Shown here: one piece after another, positions 18,251 to 28,300 of the stretch
Layout: each line of letters opens with the position of its first letter
Numbering within the stretch: the stretch's first letter is position 1
Origin: Rodentibacter myodis
GTDB taxonomy: Bacteria; Pseudomonadota; Gammaproteobacteria; Enterobacterales; Pasteurellaceae
Direction: 5' to 3'
NCBI RefSeq assembly: GCF_001999305.1
Contig: NZ_MLHQ01000017.1
Span: 1 to 44,313, forward strand
DNA: 44,313 bases
Made by a program: the position numbers and the translations under genes
Notes under the pieces: generated by a model
Database searches by the model: none
The model's input: only the letters and a program-made list of their open reading frames with translations
Told to the model about the DNA's origin: nothing

Positions 18251-18976
18251 ATGAGTAGCTTTTTTATTACAGGAACGGATACGAATGTCGGTAAAACGAC
18301 AGCCTGCCGTGCCATTATTCAAGCCTTACAAAATAGAGGGGTGAATATTGTCGGTTTTAAACCTATCGCTTGCAATACAGAGGAAGGTGGATATCCTACG
18401 GGGCAGGAGTTTTTATCTCACTACGATAATAAAGAAAATAGTGATGTGCTCACATTAATGAATTCGACTTCACAAGAGGTCACCTACGAAGAAATAAATA
18501 GCTATACTTTTAACCATTCTTTGCCAATGTTGGTAGGGGCAAAAACACATATCAAAGTAGAAAAAATTAACCATACCCTCGATAAGCTAAGTCATAAATA
18601 TCAATCTGTTGCCGTTGAAGGGGCGTTTGGTTTATTAACGCCAATGGCAGAAGGGAAAAGTTTTGCCGATTGGGTAAAGGATAGAAAAATGCCGGTGGTG
18701 CTTGTTGTGGGGATAAAAGATGGTTGTATCAATCACGCCTTGCTCACACTGAAAGCCATCCATAGTTTGGGCGTGCCTTTACTTGGTTGGGTGGCAAACC
18801 GCATTAATCCGCTGTTAAGTCATTATGCTGAAATCGTTGAATTTTTAGAACATAATATTGATGCCCCGCTCTTAGGCAAGATTCCTTATTTACATAAGCC
18901 CGAAACACAAGAACTAGGGCATTATCTGACGAATATTGATCGCTTAATGTATGTGCAAACGGCACAAGTAAAATAG
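18251..18976 (+). CDS. bioD: Dethiobiotin synthetase
   Basis: This 241-residue ATPase closes the ureido ring of dethiobiotin from diaminopelargonate, CO2 and ATP. The Walker A motif GTDTNVGKTT is at residues 8-17. VEGAFGLLTPM carries the metal-binding glutamate region. It is a lone biotin gene, not in a bioABFCD cluster, and resembles the stand-alone second BioD copy of enteric bacteria and Haemophilus. The SD is AAAGGAGAG. A terminator follows. Confidence 0.93.
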   Translation: MSSFFITGTDTNVGKTTACRAIIQALQNRGVNIVGFKPIACNTEEGGYPTGQEFLSHYDNKENSDVLTLMNSTSQEVTYEEINSYTFNHSLPMLVGAKTHIKVEKINHTLDKLSHKYQSVAVEGAFGLLTPMAEGKSFADWVKDRKMPVVLVVGIKDGCINHALLTLKAIHSLGVPLLGWVANRINPLLSHYAEIVEFLEHNIDAPLLGKIPYLHKPETQELGHYLTNIDRLMYVQTAQVK

Positions 18977-19011
18977 AAAATTGTAAAAAGTGCAATCAAA
19001 TAAACCGTAAT

Positions 19012-19045
19012 GCCAGTTAGTTAACCCACTGACTGGCTCTTTTTA
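19012..19045 (+). terminator. Rho-independent terminator of bioD
   Basis: GCCAGTTAGT pairs with ACTGACTGGC (one G-T pair) over a six-base loop, followed by TCTTTTTATG. Confidence 0.85.
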
Positions 19046-19088
19046 TGTGATATTTAAGCGTTTTTTCTTTCACAACTCTCTGATAATT

Positions 19089-19985
19089 TCACTTTTTCTT
19101 ATTAGAAAGTTCACAATGCCCCAACTCATCTAAAAGCGATTGGTACCCCTTAGGTAAATTTCCCGGGCTTAATAATGATACACCGGTGAAGTAAGCGATA
19201 ACAGAAGCACTACACCCGGCAAAGCTGAGACTATTTGGGAGGGGGATTCCTTTGCACTTTGCTGCCTCAGTCATTGCCTTTCGGATGAGATTATACGCCC
19301 GTAAATTTCCCAAAATCTCTTGCTCGCCCCTCTCTGGCTTTTTATTTCTTAATGTATAAGCTTGTGCCAATAGGTACTGCTTAACTTCTCGGTAACCCAA
19401 TTCAATTTTCCGGCGATGTCGATAAACTGAAACAACTTCGTTCGCCGGATAAGTTGTATTATCAAGAAGAGAGGTAATACATTGAAAATGCTTACCCTTT
19501 TCTGTTTTTTCTAATCCTAATTCACGTAGGACATCGTATTTTACCCCTTTTCGTAAGGGAATGAGCCAATGGCTTTGTGTTGAGGATGTTTGTACCATTA
19601 ATAATCGCTATTAATGACCTGATGGCTCATTAAATCCATATGACAAAACCACTTTTACTTGAGAATAAAGCCTTTGTCTGCGATATGTCCCGAGCGTCCA
19701 AATGTTTGTTCTAAAAACTACTCCATCTACGAAAGGAGATTCAGCCCACACTATTTAGGGAGTGTTGATTGACCCCTTGATAAAAGTAAGGTGAAGCTAA
19801 TTTAAAAAGTCGTTTTAGGCTTTCTGCCCTCAATCGTTGTCTATCTTGAACAGTAGCACTAGGGGACTATCACCTGTTTTTACTGGGGAGAGCTAAATCA
19901 AGTTGGCTTACGATGCTTCTCAAAGATTGTTTGCGATAAAACCCGAGCCAATGACCGACCAAATGACCGATTCAAAGGGAAGTTT
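19089..19985 (-). pseudogene. Degraded IS4-family transposase
   Basis: The last 169 codons (19089-19598) are intact and carry the IS4 Y-R-E-K signature as YRHRRKIELGYREVKQY, with the upstream HWLIPLRKGVKY. Further upstream on the same strand I can read broken family pieces in different frames. These are ADKGFIL (about 19660-19682), VDGVVFRT (about 19702-19729), a DRQRLRAESLKRLF stretch (about 19768-19866), SQLDLALPSK (about 19871-19906) and VIWSVIGSG (about 19927-19966). Stops and frame shifts separate them. The gap between VDGVVFRT and ADKGFIL is far shorter than in the family, so there is also an internal deletion. The element cannot transpose by itself. Confidence 0.85.
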
Positions 19986-20422
19986 TGAGGGCTTAATTTC
20001 ATAAATCATTTTCGATCGTCAAGAGGATTAACTGATCTGTATTACGGTTAAAATTAACCGTACTTTTTACTTACATTAAAGGCTATATCTATAAGTTAGA
20101 ACTGATAATTCGTAACTCATGTCCTACACGGGTAGTACATTAGGAGGACGTTGGCTGTGTGGATAATAGAATTTATTAAAGGCATTATTAAGCGAAACAT
20201 TGATATTTAATTGATCATATTACATTTAATTTGATCTCAAGAAAATGATAGTAACACTAGACAATATTTCTCTACTAAAGTGGAGGATTATGAATTTTTT
20301 TAAAGGAATAACTGAGTGCGGGAGCGGTTAACGCTAATTTAAGGAGATAAGGGCAACAGAGATACAATAACCTATTTTTAGTGAATCTGTTGCCCAAAAG
20401 TTTTTCTAAAACAAACTTAAGG
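19986..20422. other. Non-coding stretch between the IS remnant and ppnN
   Basis: I see no gene. ACGGTTAAAATTAACCGT (about 20043) is a small palindrome resembling decayed uptake sequences. GGGCAACAGA (20351-20360) and TCTGTTGCCC (20386-20395) form a perfect 10-bp stem with a 25-base loop, just beyond the ppnN stop. They may act as its terminator or RNA-stability structure on the minus strand. The outer end of the dead insertion sequence may also lie here, but no clear terminal repeat was found. Confidence 0.4.
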
Positions 20423-21778
20423 TTACTCTACAATCTCATAACAAGGTTCGTAGGCTTTGCCTGTTGGTAATTTCATTCGGTGTTGAACGATAAAATCTTT
20501 CAGTACCAAATCCACTTTTTCCATTAAAGTGCGGTCGCCTTTTAGTTTAAATTTGCCTAATCGGGCAATGTTATCCTGCGCTTGTGGTTTGATGTTGCCT
20601 GCCACAATGCCCGAAAATACTTGACGAAGATTTGCCGTTAAATCCATTTTTGATTGATTAAAATGCAAGGCTAAATTCGCCATATTTTCGTGTGTGGGTT
20701 CAAAGGGATGTTGAAAACGTGGATCAATTTTTAACGACCAATTAAACCCATAAGAATCATTGGTTTGGCAACGTTGAATTTTGACTTCTTCCATTGCCTT
20801 TTTCATTTGGCGTGCCACATTCACCGGATCATCAATGATAATGCTGTAAAGTTTTTGCGCCTCTTCACCCAATACATCGCCAATAAAACGATCGATGGTT
20901 GCAAAATAATCGGCACTTTCTTTCGGACCGGTTAGAATCAGCGGGAGATGTTGTGCTTTGTTTTCCGGATTGAGTTTTACGCCTAGGATATAAAGCAGTT
21001 CTTCAAATGTGCCGGGGCCGCCGGGGAAAATGAGAATGCCGTGTCCCATTCGCACAAAAGCCTCAAGGCGTTTTTCAATGTCGGGCATAATAATCAGTTC
21101 ATTGACAATTGGATTTGGCGGCTCGGAGGCGATGATTGAAGGTTCGGTAATGCCTACGAAACGGCTGTTTTTATAGCGTTGATTGGCGTGTCCGATCGCA
21201 GCCCCTTTCATCGGTGCTTCCATTACACCCGTGCCGCAACCGGTGATGATGTTCATCTCCCGTAAGCCTAATTCCAAGCCGACTTGACGGCAATATTGGT
21301 ATTCAATGTCATTAATCGAATGACCGCCCCAACATACCACTAAATTTGGATGCTCACCCACAATGAGGGCTTTCGCATTGCGTAAAATCAAGAAAACCTG
21401 ATTCGTGATGTGTTTGCTTTCTTGCGGATTGGCGACTTGTTGTGCCGTATTTAAAAACAAAATATCACGTAGTACGGCGAAAAGATGATATTGAATATTC
21501 AAGATCATTTTACCGTCCACAAACGCACTTTCCGGGGGATGATGCAGTTCAAGACTTACGCCCCGTTCACGTGTAACAAGGCGAATTTCAAAATCGGTAT
21601 ATTGTTGCAGAAGGGCGCGGCTGTCGTCTGTGACCGCTCCGGAATTTAACACGGCGAGAGAGCAGTTACGATACAGTTGGTATAAATCCGATTGTGCCGT
21701 TTGGGTGAGTTGTTCCACTTCAAGATGGGACAACTGATCCATACTGCCTTTGGGGTTTATAAAATGAATATTTGACAT
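20423..21778 (-). CDS. ppnN: Nucleotide 5'-monophosphate nucleosidase PpnN (YgdH)
   Basis: This 451-residue protein of the LOG/YgdH family cleaves the N-glycosidic bond of purine and pyrimidine monophosphates. In E. coli it is activated by (p)ppGpp. The nucleotide-binding hallmark is [16 protein letters not shown], preceded by [16 protein letters not shown]. The C-terminal extension found only in the PpnN subgroup is present. It lies eight bases after queF at the end of the minus-strand cluster. Confidence 0.93.
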   Translation of the reverse strand: MSNIHFINPKGSMDQLSHLEVEQLTQTAQSDLYQLYRNCSLAVLNSGAVTDDSRALLQQYTDFEIRLVTRERGVSLELHHPPESAFVDGKMILNIQYHLFAVLRDILFLNTAQQVANPQESKHITNQVFLILRNAKALIVGEHPNLVVCWGGHSINDIEYQYCRQVGLELGLREMNIITGCGTGVMEAPMKGAAIGHANQRYKNSRFVGITEPSIIASEPPNPIVNELIIMPDIEKRLEAFVRMGHGILIFPGGPGTFEELLYILGVKLNPENKAQHLPLILTGPKESADYFATIDRFIGDVLGEEAQKLYSIIIDDPVNVARQMKKAMEEVKIQRCQTNDSYGFNWSLKIDPRFQHPFEPTHENMANLALHFNQSKMDLTANLRQVFSGIVAGNIKPQAQDNIARLGKFKLKGDRTLMEKVDLVLKDFIVQHRMKLPTGKAYEPCYEIVE

Positions 21779-21786
21779 AACAATCC

Positions 21787-22626
21787 TTATTGTCTGGCTA
21801 AACGTTGATTGTGCGGAACGGGTTCAAAGTTAGAGCGGAAGGGATTAATATCCAAGCCGCCACGGCGGGTATAACGGGCGTAAACCGTTAATTTTTCCGG
21901 TTTGGCGTAGTGCATTAAATCGCAAAAAATGCGTTCGACACATTGTTCGTGGAATTCGTTATGCTGACGAAATGAGACAACGTAACGTAATAGTTTTTCC
22001 CGATCAATTTTTTCACCCACATAATGAATTTGCAAGGTTCCCCAGTCGGGCTGATGAGTGATTAAGCAGTTAGATTTCAGTAAATGGCTCACCAACCGTT
22101 CCTCAACTATTTCATTAGAAACGCAATCTTTCAACCAATCGGCGTTAAAGGCATAATCGTTGATTTCAATATCCGATTCATCAATGCAATGTCCCGCTAA
22201 AACGTCTATTTTCTGTCCGTGATAAAAGGAAAGGGAATTTAACCGCACTTTCACTTCCCCTTGCGCACAATCCGTTAGATCTTGCTGTAGGGTTTGTGCA
22301 ACCTGTTCAATATTGGCAAATTTGCTTTGGTTAAAGCTGTTTAAATAGAGTTTAAAACTTTTAGATTCGATGAGATTTTGGCTTCGATAATCCAAATAAA
22401 TATCTGCAATGGCGACTTGCGGCAGCCCTTTTTCATTAAGCCACGAGATTTCATAAGCCGTCCAAATATCCGCGCCAATCGTGAAAGGCTGGGTTTCGGT
22501 AATGCCTAAGTCATCACGATTTAATGCCCGTGGCACCGGTTGTAGCAAAGTGCGGTCATATTTGGAGGCATATTCTGTGTTGTGTCCGAGTTTTAAGGAT
22601 TTTAAGCTATTGTCGTGGTAATTCAT
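21787..22626 (-). CDS. queF: NADPH-dependent preQ0 reductase QueF
   Basis: This 279-residue YqfO/QueF long-form enzyme reduces 7-cyano-7-deazaguanine to preQ1 for queuosine in tRNA. The catalytic cysteine is C187 in [12 protein letters not shown], followed by the tunnel-fold motif. The N-terminal half ([21 protein letters not shown]) is typical of the two-domain proteobacterial form. It is followed closely by ppnN. Confidence 0.95.
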   Translation of the reverse strand: MNYHDNSLKSLKLGHNTEYASKYDRTLLQPVPRALNRDDLGITETQPFTIGADIWTAYEISWLNEKGLPQVAIADIYLDYRSQNLIESKSFKLYLNSFNQSKFANIEQVAQTLQQDLTDCAQGEVKVRLNSLSFYHGQKIDVLAGHCIDESDIEINDYAFNADWLKDCVSNEIVEERLVSHLLKSNCLITHQPDWGTLQIHYVGEKIDREKLLRYVVSFRQHNEFHEQCVERIFCDLMHYAKPEKLTVYARYTRRGGLDINPFRSNFEPVPHNQRLARQ

Positions 22627-22675
22627 TTATGTTCTCCGATAAAAAGGGCAATTTTGTATTTTCGATAATATCAAT

Positions 22676-23461
22676 TTACAAAAAATGCCACGAAAGATTA
22701 GAAACCAATCGGCATTGATCACATTTAAAATGGAAGAGATCAAAAATCGGTTCCTTTAACGCCCATTCGCCACCACAGGCAGGGCAGCGACGTTGTTGTT
22801 CCTCTTGCAAGGATTTTCCCCCTACGCGATATAAATAATAGTAAGTCGGCACGCCGGCGGCTTTTTCGATGGCTTGGCTTAAATAACGCCCGTGTTTCGC
22901 CAAGGTGCTTTGGTGATCGGAAATTTCCCGCAAGGCTTGTTCTTCTAGGGGAGCGCCGTTCATTTGTAATTGATCGCAGGCTTGCCAATTTTCCTGCCAT
23001 TTAATCACATCTTGGCTCAAGTGCGGTTGATTTTTCAGTTGTTTATGCAGGGGAATAGGGGCGAAATTTTCACCGCTATGAATAGGGGAACAACTTTGCA
23101 AATGGGTAGTATAAAGCACCTGCCAGTCAGGCTGCGGATTTTCTGCGGTTTGATCAGAATTGAGATCATCACCGATAAGCTGAAAACCATCAAAAATTAG
23201 CCCGCACTTTTCGGCATTTTCTAATGCTCGGGTGACTTCCGCATTATTATTTTGAGGAAAAAGACTGTCCGATTGCGGGCAAATAACACGCATTGCAAAG
23301 CCTTGTTCGGCGTTTTCTTCCGCTAAATAGAGGGGAATTTCACGCCCGATAATTTGACCGTTATAACGCCATTGATCAATCACTTGGTTTAATAAATGGG
23401 TTTGCTTTTCCACATCATTTTCAAGTGCGGTCAATTTAAAGAAAGTTTCGATTAAATACAT
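22676..23461 (-). CDS. Zn-ribbon protein of the DUF2310 type
   Basis: This 261-residue protein matches the Pasteurellaceae/gammaproteobacterial zinc-ribbon family annotated as possibly nucleic-acid binding. The C-terminus carries two CxxC pairs, C226/C229 and C247/C250, separated by 17 residues, a classic zinc ribbon. The rest shows no other recognisable domain and no signal peptide. It overlaps the sufE gene upstream by 10 bases, so translation is coupled to the cysteine-desulfurase operon. Function is unknown. Confidence 0.8.
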   Translation of the reverse strand: MYLIETFFKLTALENDVEKQTHLLNQVIDQWRYNGQIIGREIPLYLAEENAEQGFAMRVICPQSDSLFPQNNNAEVTRALENAEKCGLIFDGFQLIGDDLNSDQTAENPQPDWQVLYTTHLQSCSPIHSGENFAPIPLHKQLKNQPHLSQDVIKWQENWQACDQLQMNGAPLEEQALREISDHQSTLAKHGRYLSQAIEKAAGVPTYYYLYRVGGKSLQEEQQRRCPACGGEWALKEPIFDLFHFKCDQCRLVSNLSWHFL

Positions 23462-23832
23462 AATTGTTTTAGCCGTTGTCCGATTTGGTTTAAGCCGTTC
23501 AAGCGTGTTTCACTTAATCGTTGGGCAATACCGAGATTAGTGAAAAACGCGGTTAAATCAAACGCCTGCAATGCTTCGGCGGTTTTTCCATTAATTTCTT
23601 GCAACAAAATCCAAAGCAAGCCATTCATAATGCGTGCTTCACTAAAGGCTTTAAATTGAAAAGTGCGGTCATTTTGCGGAATGATTTGAAACCACATCTG
23701 TGCTTCGCAGCCGGTGATGGGGGGCATTTGAGCAAGTTCTTCATCTGTTGGGCGTGGAAAATTTTTTCCGGCTTGAATGATGAAGCGATAGCGTTCTTCC
23801 CAGTTTTGGGCATTTTTTAATTGTTCGATCAT
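23452..23832 (-). CDS. SufE/CsdE-family sulfur acceptor
   Basis: This 126-residue protein accepts the persulfide sulfur from a cysteine desulfurase and stimulates its turnover. The acceptor cysteine is C42 in PPITGCEAQMW, and the downstream FKAFSEARIMNGLL matches the family. It overlaps the upstream csdA gene by four bases (an ATGA junction), which strongly couples enzyme and partner. CsdE is the more likely name than SufE given the neighbour. Confidence 0.92.
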   Translation of the reverse strand: MIEQLKNAQNWEERYRFIIQAGKNFPRPTDEELAQMPPITGCEAQMWFQIIPQNDRTFQFKAFSEARIMNGLLWILLQEINGKTAEALQAFDLTAFFTNLGIAQRLSETRLNGLNQIGQRLKQLCI

Positions 23833-25028
23833 TGTAGTAAATCCAAGGTTTTATCAAGGGCGATGAGGAATTTTTCTACGTCTTCCGGTGTATTGTAAGG
23901 GGCGAAGGAAAGGCGTAGTGTCGTGCGTTCGCCAAGTCGTGCCAAATAAGGCTGGGCGCAATGTTCGCCCACCCGTAAGGCGATATGTTGTTCGCTCAAT
24001 AAGGTGGCGATGTCCGAGCAATCAATACCATCAAACACAAAACAAACAATGGAACTTGGCTGTGGGGAATTGAATAATCGACAATTTGTATAGGTTTTTA
24101 ACCGCACTTTGACAGATTCAGCCAATGCCACGGCGTGTTGTTCGGCGGCGATAAAATCCCATTGAGACAACCATTCCAAGATCGCGTGAAAGCCAATCAC
24201 GCCGGCAATATTGGGCGTGCCGGCTTCTAAGCGATAAGGCAAATCCGCAAAGGTAATCTTTTCGCTTGAGACCCGATCAACCATTTTCCCACCAAAAAAG
24301 AGAGGCTGAAGTTGAGAAAGTGCGGTCAATTTTCCGCTTAAAACGCCAATGCCATTCGGGCCGTAAATTTTGTGTGCTGAAAACGCAAGAAAATCCGCAT
24401 CCAAATCTTGAAGATCGATCTTAATATGACTAACGGCTTGTGCCGCATCCACCAAAACAAGAGCATTGCTGTGTTGGCGAATCAGTTGAATTAAATGTTT
24501 AATCGGCTGTTCTGTGCCGGTAACGTTGGAAACAAAATTCAATGCCACTAACTTTGTGCGGGCATTTAATGCCGTTTTTAAGGTGCTTTCATCAATCAAC
24601 CCATTATCCAAAAGGGGCAGAACACGCACTGTTGCCCCGCATTTTTTGGCGATTTCGTGCCAAGTGACAAAATTAGCGTGATGATCTGCTTGGCTAATTA
24701 AAATTTCATCACCGGCATTGAGTTGTGGCAATAAACCATTTGCCACCAAATTAATGGCGTGCGTGGTGCCGGCAGTCCAAACCACCGCGCGTTCGCCTTC
24801 TGCATTGATGAATTGTTTTACCCGTTGGCGGGCAAGCTCATATTGTGCTGTTTGTGCCGCATCATATTGGCTGCGATGAACGGAGCCTGCGGAAGTATAA
24901 AATTCAGCGGTGCGATCGATTAACACCTGCGGTTTTAATGCGGTTGCGGCGTTATCTAAATACACAACCGCATCAGGGCGTTGAAAATAGGGGAATTGCT
25001 GTTTGAATGCCTGATAATTAAAAGCCAT
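23829..25028 (-). CDS. csdA: Cysteine desulfurase, CsdA/SufS type
   Basis: This 399-residue PLP enzyme of the class V aminotransferase fold releases sulfur from cysteine for Fe-S clusters and thio-modifications. The PLP lysine is K220 in AFSAHKIYGPNG, and the persulfide cysteine is C357 in RVGEHCAQP. YLDNAATA is the N-terminal hallmark. It overlaps the nuclease gene upstream by 11 bases and sufE downstream by four. Distinguishing CsdA from SufS would need phylogeny. No sufBCD genes are present here. Confidence 0.92.
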   Translation of the reverse strand: MAFNYQAFKQQFPYFQRPDAVVYLDNAATALKPQVLIDRTAEFYTSAGSVHRSQYDAAQTAQYELARQRVKQFINAEGERAVVWTAGTTHAINLVANGLLPQLNAGDEILISQADHHANFVTWHEIAKKCGATVRVLPLLDNGLIDESTLKTALNARTKLVALNFVSNVTGTEQPIKHLIQLIRQHSNALVLVDAAQAVSHIKIDLQDLDADFLAFSAHKIYGPNGIGVLSGKLTALSQLQPLFFGGKMVDRVSSEKITFADLPYRLEAGTPNIAGVIGFHAILEWLSQWDFIAAEQHAVALAESVKVRLKTYTNCRLFNSPQPSSIVCFVFDGIDCSDIATLLSEQHIALRVGEHCAQPYLARLGERTTLRLSFAPYNTPEDVEKFLIALDKTLDLLQ

Positions 25029-25515
25029 ATTTTCGTTCCTTTCTATGATGTCGCCATTCTTGTGGCTGAATAGGGTAAGCGTCCCGCCATAATCCTTTGC
25101 GTTGCGCCCGTGCTTTTTCTTGGGCGTGTAAATAAATAGGATGGCGAAGATATTGATTATACGCCCAAGCCATACCGGTTTTGACCATTTCTAAATTGAT
25201 GTTTTTTCCGCCCAGATAAACTGTTGCCAAAACACGGTGATAGCGATCATAGCCACTTATTTCTAAGGAAATGAGGCGTTTATACACCCATTTTGAAAGT
25301 TGTTGTTTGGCTTTCTTGCCAAAAGGTTGATTTTTTTCGGGGGCATCAATTTCTTCTAAACGAACTCTAATCGGTCGCTTTTCTTGTGTGAGGCAAGTCA
25401 GCGTATCACCATCGCTAATGCCCACCACAAAGCAAGGTTGGCGAGAGGCGGCATTGGCGGAAAGTGCGGTTAAAAAAAGCAAAGAAATGAATAATGCGGC
25501 AGGTTTTATCATCAT
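25018..25515 (-). CDS. Secreted staphylococcal-nuclease-like (thermonuclease) protein
   Basis: This 165-residue protein has a signal peptide (cleavage near SANA, residue 22) followed by an SNase OB-fold. Catalytic-site segments are GISDGDTLTC, IRVRLEEIDAPE, and the later RVLATVYLGGKNIN region. It should act on nucleic acids in the periplasm or outside the cell. It overlaps csdA, so it heads a minus-strand operon with mixed functions. Confidence 0.9.
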   Translation of the reverse strand: MMIKPAALFISLLFLTALSANAASRQPCFVVGISDGDTLTCLTQEKRPIRVRLEEIDAPEKNQPFGKKAKQQLSKWVYKRLISLEISGYDRYHRVLATVYLGGKNINLEMVKTGMAWAYNQYLRHPIYLHAQEKARAQRKGLWRDAYPIQPQEWRHHRKERKYGF

Positions 25516-25695
25516 TTTAGGGCTAAGTTAAATATAAGGCGGCTATTCTAACAAATCTTCACCTGAATGCGTGAAGAAATCCTTTTTTGATCAAACGCAT
25601 AAATTTGTGCATTTTTCAGAAAAGTGGCTTTCATCCCGAAGTAAAAGGCGTAAAATCTTTTTTAAATTTTATCAAAAAAGTTGAAAAGGATAAAA

Positions 25696-26112
25696 ATGTT
25701 ACACAAAGCGTTTCTTTTGGCGCGTTCGTTGCTGATTTTGTATGTAATGCTTTATCTCGGCAATCTTATTGCACATTTTATGCCAATCGGTGTGCCGGGG
25801 AGCATTTGGGGATTATTATTGCTTTTTCTCGGCTTAACCACGCAAATCGTGCGTTTAGAATGGATTTATTTGGGGGCAAATTTGTTAATTCGTTTTATGG
25901 CGGTGTTGTTTGTGCCGGTGAGTGTGGGGATTATTAAATATTCCCAGTTATTGTGGGCGCAAATGAATATTTTGCTTATTCCCAACGTGGTGAGTACCTG
26001 TGTTACTTTAGTGTTTATCGGTGTTGTGGCGAATGTAATGTTTGATCATCAATCCTTCGGACACAAACGTAAAAAACTCTTGGCAAAACGTATGGCACAA
26101 ATGGGGAAATAG
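25696..26112 (+). CDS. CidA/LrgA-family holin-like membrane protein
   Basis: This 138-residue protein has four hydrophobic segments and the family signature [18 protein letters not shown]. CidA/LrgA proteins are linked to murein hydrolase control and to metabolite transport together with their CidB/LrgB partner. The start at 25696 is chosen because AAAAGG lies six bases before it. An upstream TTG at 25681 is in frame but lacks an SD. The partner gene follows nine bases later. Confidence 0.9.
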   Translation: MLHKAFLLARSLLILYVMLYLGNLIAHFMPIGVPGSIWGLLLLFLGLTTQIVRLEWIYLGANLLIRFMAVLFVPVSVGIIKYSQLLWAQMNILLIPNVVSTCVTLVFIGVVANVMFDHQSFGHKRKKLLAKRMAQMGK

Positions 26113-26121
26113 AGGTGGGTT

Positions 26122-26814
26122 ATGAATTATGCCATTTATCTTTATACTTTTTTAACGATTTTCGGATTTTGGCTTGCCCTGCAAATTAATCAGCGTTGGA
26201 AATCGCTGATTTTCAATTCTTTTATTCTGACTGTGTTGATTTTGGTGTTGATTTTAGTGGTCGGTAAAATTCCTTATGATGATTATATGGCTGGCAATGC
26301 GCCACTGAATAATTTATTAAGTCTGAGTATTGTCGCCCTTGCGTTGCCTTTATATGAACAGTTAAAACAAATTGCCAAACAATGGCGGATTATTCTTTCG
26401 GTGGTGGTATTGGCTTCGTTTTTCTCAATGTTAAGCGGGGCGGTTTTGGCATTCATTTTGGGGGCGACACCGGAAATGATCGCCACGATTTTACCCAAAT
26501 CCATCACCACCCCCATTGCAATGGAAGTTTCTGCCCATTTAGGCGGAATCCCTTCCGTTACGGCGGTGGGCGTTGTGCTTGCCGGTTTGCAGGGGTCAAT
26601 TTTCGGTTATTTAATTTTGAAAAAAATCGGCTTACGTCATCAAGAAGCCATTGGTTTATCGGTCGGTTCCGTATCCCACGTTTTAGGCACGGTGAGTTGT
26701 ATGGAAATAAATCCTAAAGCGGGCAGTTATAGTTCGATTTCTCTTGTGCTTTGTGGCATTATCAGCTCTATTCTTGCACCATTGGTGTTTAACATTATTC
26801 ATCTGTTTATATAA
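26122..26814 (+). CDS. CidB/LrgB-family membrane protein
   Basis: This 230-residue integral membrane protein has about seven hydrophobic segments and LrgB hallmarks such as [19 protein letters not shown] and [11 protein letters not shown]. It is thought to form an export or import system with the LrgA/CidA protein encoded directly upstream. The SD is GAGGTGGG, overlapping the end of the previous gene region. dgt starts five bases after it. Confidence 0.92.
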   Translation: MNYAIYLYTFLTIFGFWLALQINQRWKSLIFNSFILTVLILVLILVVGKIPYDDYMAGNAPLNNLLSLSIVALALPLYEQLKQIAKQWRIILSVVVLASFFSMLSGAVLAFILGATPEMIATILPKSITTPIAMEVSAHLGGIPSVTAVGVVLAGLQGSIFGYLILKKIGLRHQEAIGLSVGSVSHVLGTVSCMEINPKAGSYSSISLVLCGIISSILAPLVFNIIHLFI

Positions 26815-26819
26815 TTTTT

Positions 26820-28172
26820 ATGAAAAATAGCCTATCTTCAAGTTGGACTGAACGATTTATTCCTGATCCGCCTCGTGAAAAAGACCATCGCCCTCCATTC
26901 CGCCGTGATCGTGGGCGAATTTTACATTCCGCCGCTTTTCGTTGCTTACAGGCGAAAACACAAATTCACGCCATTGGCGAAAACGATTTTTATCGCACCC
27001 GTTTAACCCATTCTTTAGAAGTGGCTCAAATTGGCAGCAGCCTTGTGGCACAGCTCAAATTTGCCGAAGCCTTTTCTCATTTATCCACACAGCTCAATCT
27101 TGCTGAAACCGAATTACAAAAACAGCTAAAAGGGCTTTTACCCAGTAATGATTTAATCGAAAGCCTTTGTTTTGCGCACGATATTGGGCATCCGCCTTTT
27201 GGACACGGTGGGGAAGTGGCACTTAATTTTATGATGCACCAACAGGGCGGATTTGAAGGCAATGCGCAAACTTTTCGGATTCTTACCAAACTGGAGCCTT
27301 ACACTGAAAATTCAGGAATGAATTTAACCCGCCGCACCTTACTCGGTGTGGTGAAATACCCCACCATTTTAGACACTGCCTCTCCGCAATATCAGGCTTT
27401 GCCGCATTTTAAGGAGACGGATGTACGTTATGTCAAAATCAGTGATTGGAAACCGGGGAAAGGGATTTTTCGTGATGATTTGAAGATGTTCGATTGGTTG
27501 TTGGAAAATCTTTCCGAAAATGACCGCACTTTGTTTAGTTCAATGCAGAAAGTGCGGTCAAATTCTGCGGAGTTTTTGAAAACCCGTTTTAAATCGCTGG
27601 ATTGCAGTATTATGGAGCTTGCTGATGATATTGCCTATGCCGTACACGATTTAGAAGATGCCATTGTGACCAAAATGGTCAATCAACATCAATGGCAGGA
27701 AGCTCATTCGGCATTGGCGGCAATTCCTTTCCCGTGGTTGCAAAAAAATATTGATCGCCTGAGCCAACAATTATTTTCCGATAAACATTTTGAGCGTAAA
27801 AATGCCATTGGCGCATTAGTAAACTTTTTTATTACCGGTGTTCGCTGGACAATAACGGATAAATTTGACGAACCTTTGTTACGTTATAATGCCGAATTAC
27901 CCGAGCCGGTGGTGAGGGCATTGGAAATTTTTAAACAGTTTGTTTGGAAATATGTGATTCGCAGTGTTGAAACCCAACGTATTGAATACAAAGGACAACG
28001 AATGTTGACGGAAATGTTTCAAATTTTTGAATCCGATCCCCTTCGCTTATTACCCCATAACACCGCGCAGAAATGGCTAAATGCCCCCGATGAAGGTAAA
28101 AAACGTATTATTTGCGATTATATTGCCGGAATGTCTGATGCTTATGCAATGCGGGTTTATCAGCAGTTATAG
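26820..28172 (+). CDS. dgt: dGTPase-like HD-domain triphosphohydrolase
   Basis: This 450-residue HD-superfamily enzyme converts dNTPs to nucleosides and triphosphate. The metal ligands are visible as H64 (TRLTHSLEV) and the H120-D121 pair in [16 protein letters not shown]. The later [15 protein letters not shown] supplies the third aspartate. There is no good SD, and translation is probably coupled to the lrgB homologue. Within the gene, two opposed uptake cores (27521-27531 and 27550-27560) form an 11-bp inverted repeat. Confidence 0.92.
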   Translation: MKNSLSSSWTERFIPDPPREKDHRPPFRRDRGRILHSAAFRCLQAKTQIHAIGENDFYRTRLTHSLEVAQIGSSLVAQLKFAEAFSHLSTQLNLAETELQKQLKGLLPSNDLIESLCFAHDIGHPPFGHGGEVALNFMMHQQGGFEGNAQTFRILTKLEPYTENSGMNLTRRTLLGVVKYPTILDTASPQYQALPHFKETDVRYVKISDWKPGKGIFRDDLKMFDWLLENLSENDRTLFSSMQKVRSNSAEFLKTRFKSLDCSIMELADDIAYAVHDLEDAIVTKMVNQHQWQEAHSALAAIPFPWLQKNIDRLSQQLFSDKHFERKNAIGALVNFFITGVRWTITDKFDEPLLRYNAELPEPVVRALEIFKQFVWKYVIRSVETQRIEYKGQRMLTEMFQIFESDPLRLLPHNTAQKWLNAPDEGKKRIICDYIAGMSDAYAMRVYQQL

Positions 28173-28180
28173 CGAAAAAA

Positions 28181-28296
28181 ACCGCTACCCATACGGAATA
28201 GCGGAGGAGGTCTTAAATAAGAAATTAAAAAAACTGCTGCATATGCAGCGCACTAGCGGTTTATAAGACTCGGGTTTTGTGATTTAGTTCACAAAA
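28181..28296 (+). other. Structured intergenic RNA region between dgt and dxs
   Basis: ACCGCTA (28181-28187) can pair locally with TAGCGG (28199-28204), or with TAGCGGT (28254-28260). GTCTTA (28210-28215) faces TAAGAC (28264-28269). GCTGCATATGCAGC (28236-28249) is a perfect palindrome. TTTTGTGA (28275) and TCACAAAA (28289-28296) form a terminator-like hairpin followed by TTATTTAATTTTTT. The last hairpin probably stops dgt transcription. The nested pairs before it suggest a stable 3' untranslated RNA. Confidence 0.45.
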
Positions 28297-28300
28297 TTAT

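Noticed and set aside
25587-25937. 116-codon frame overlapping the lrgA-like gene
   Set aside because: The overlapping frame has clear CidA/LrgA features and an SD. This one does not.
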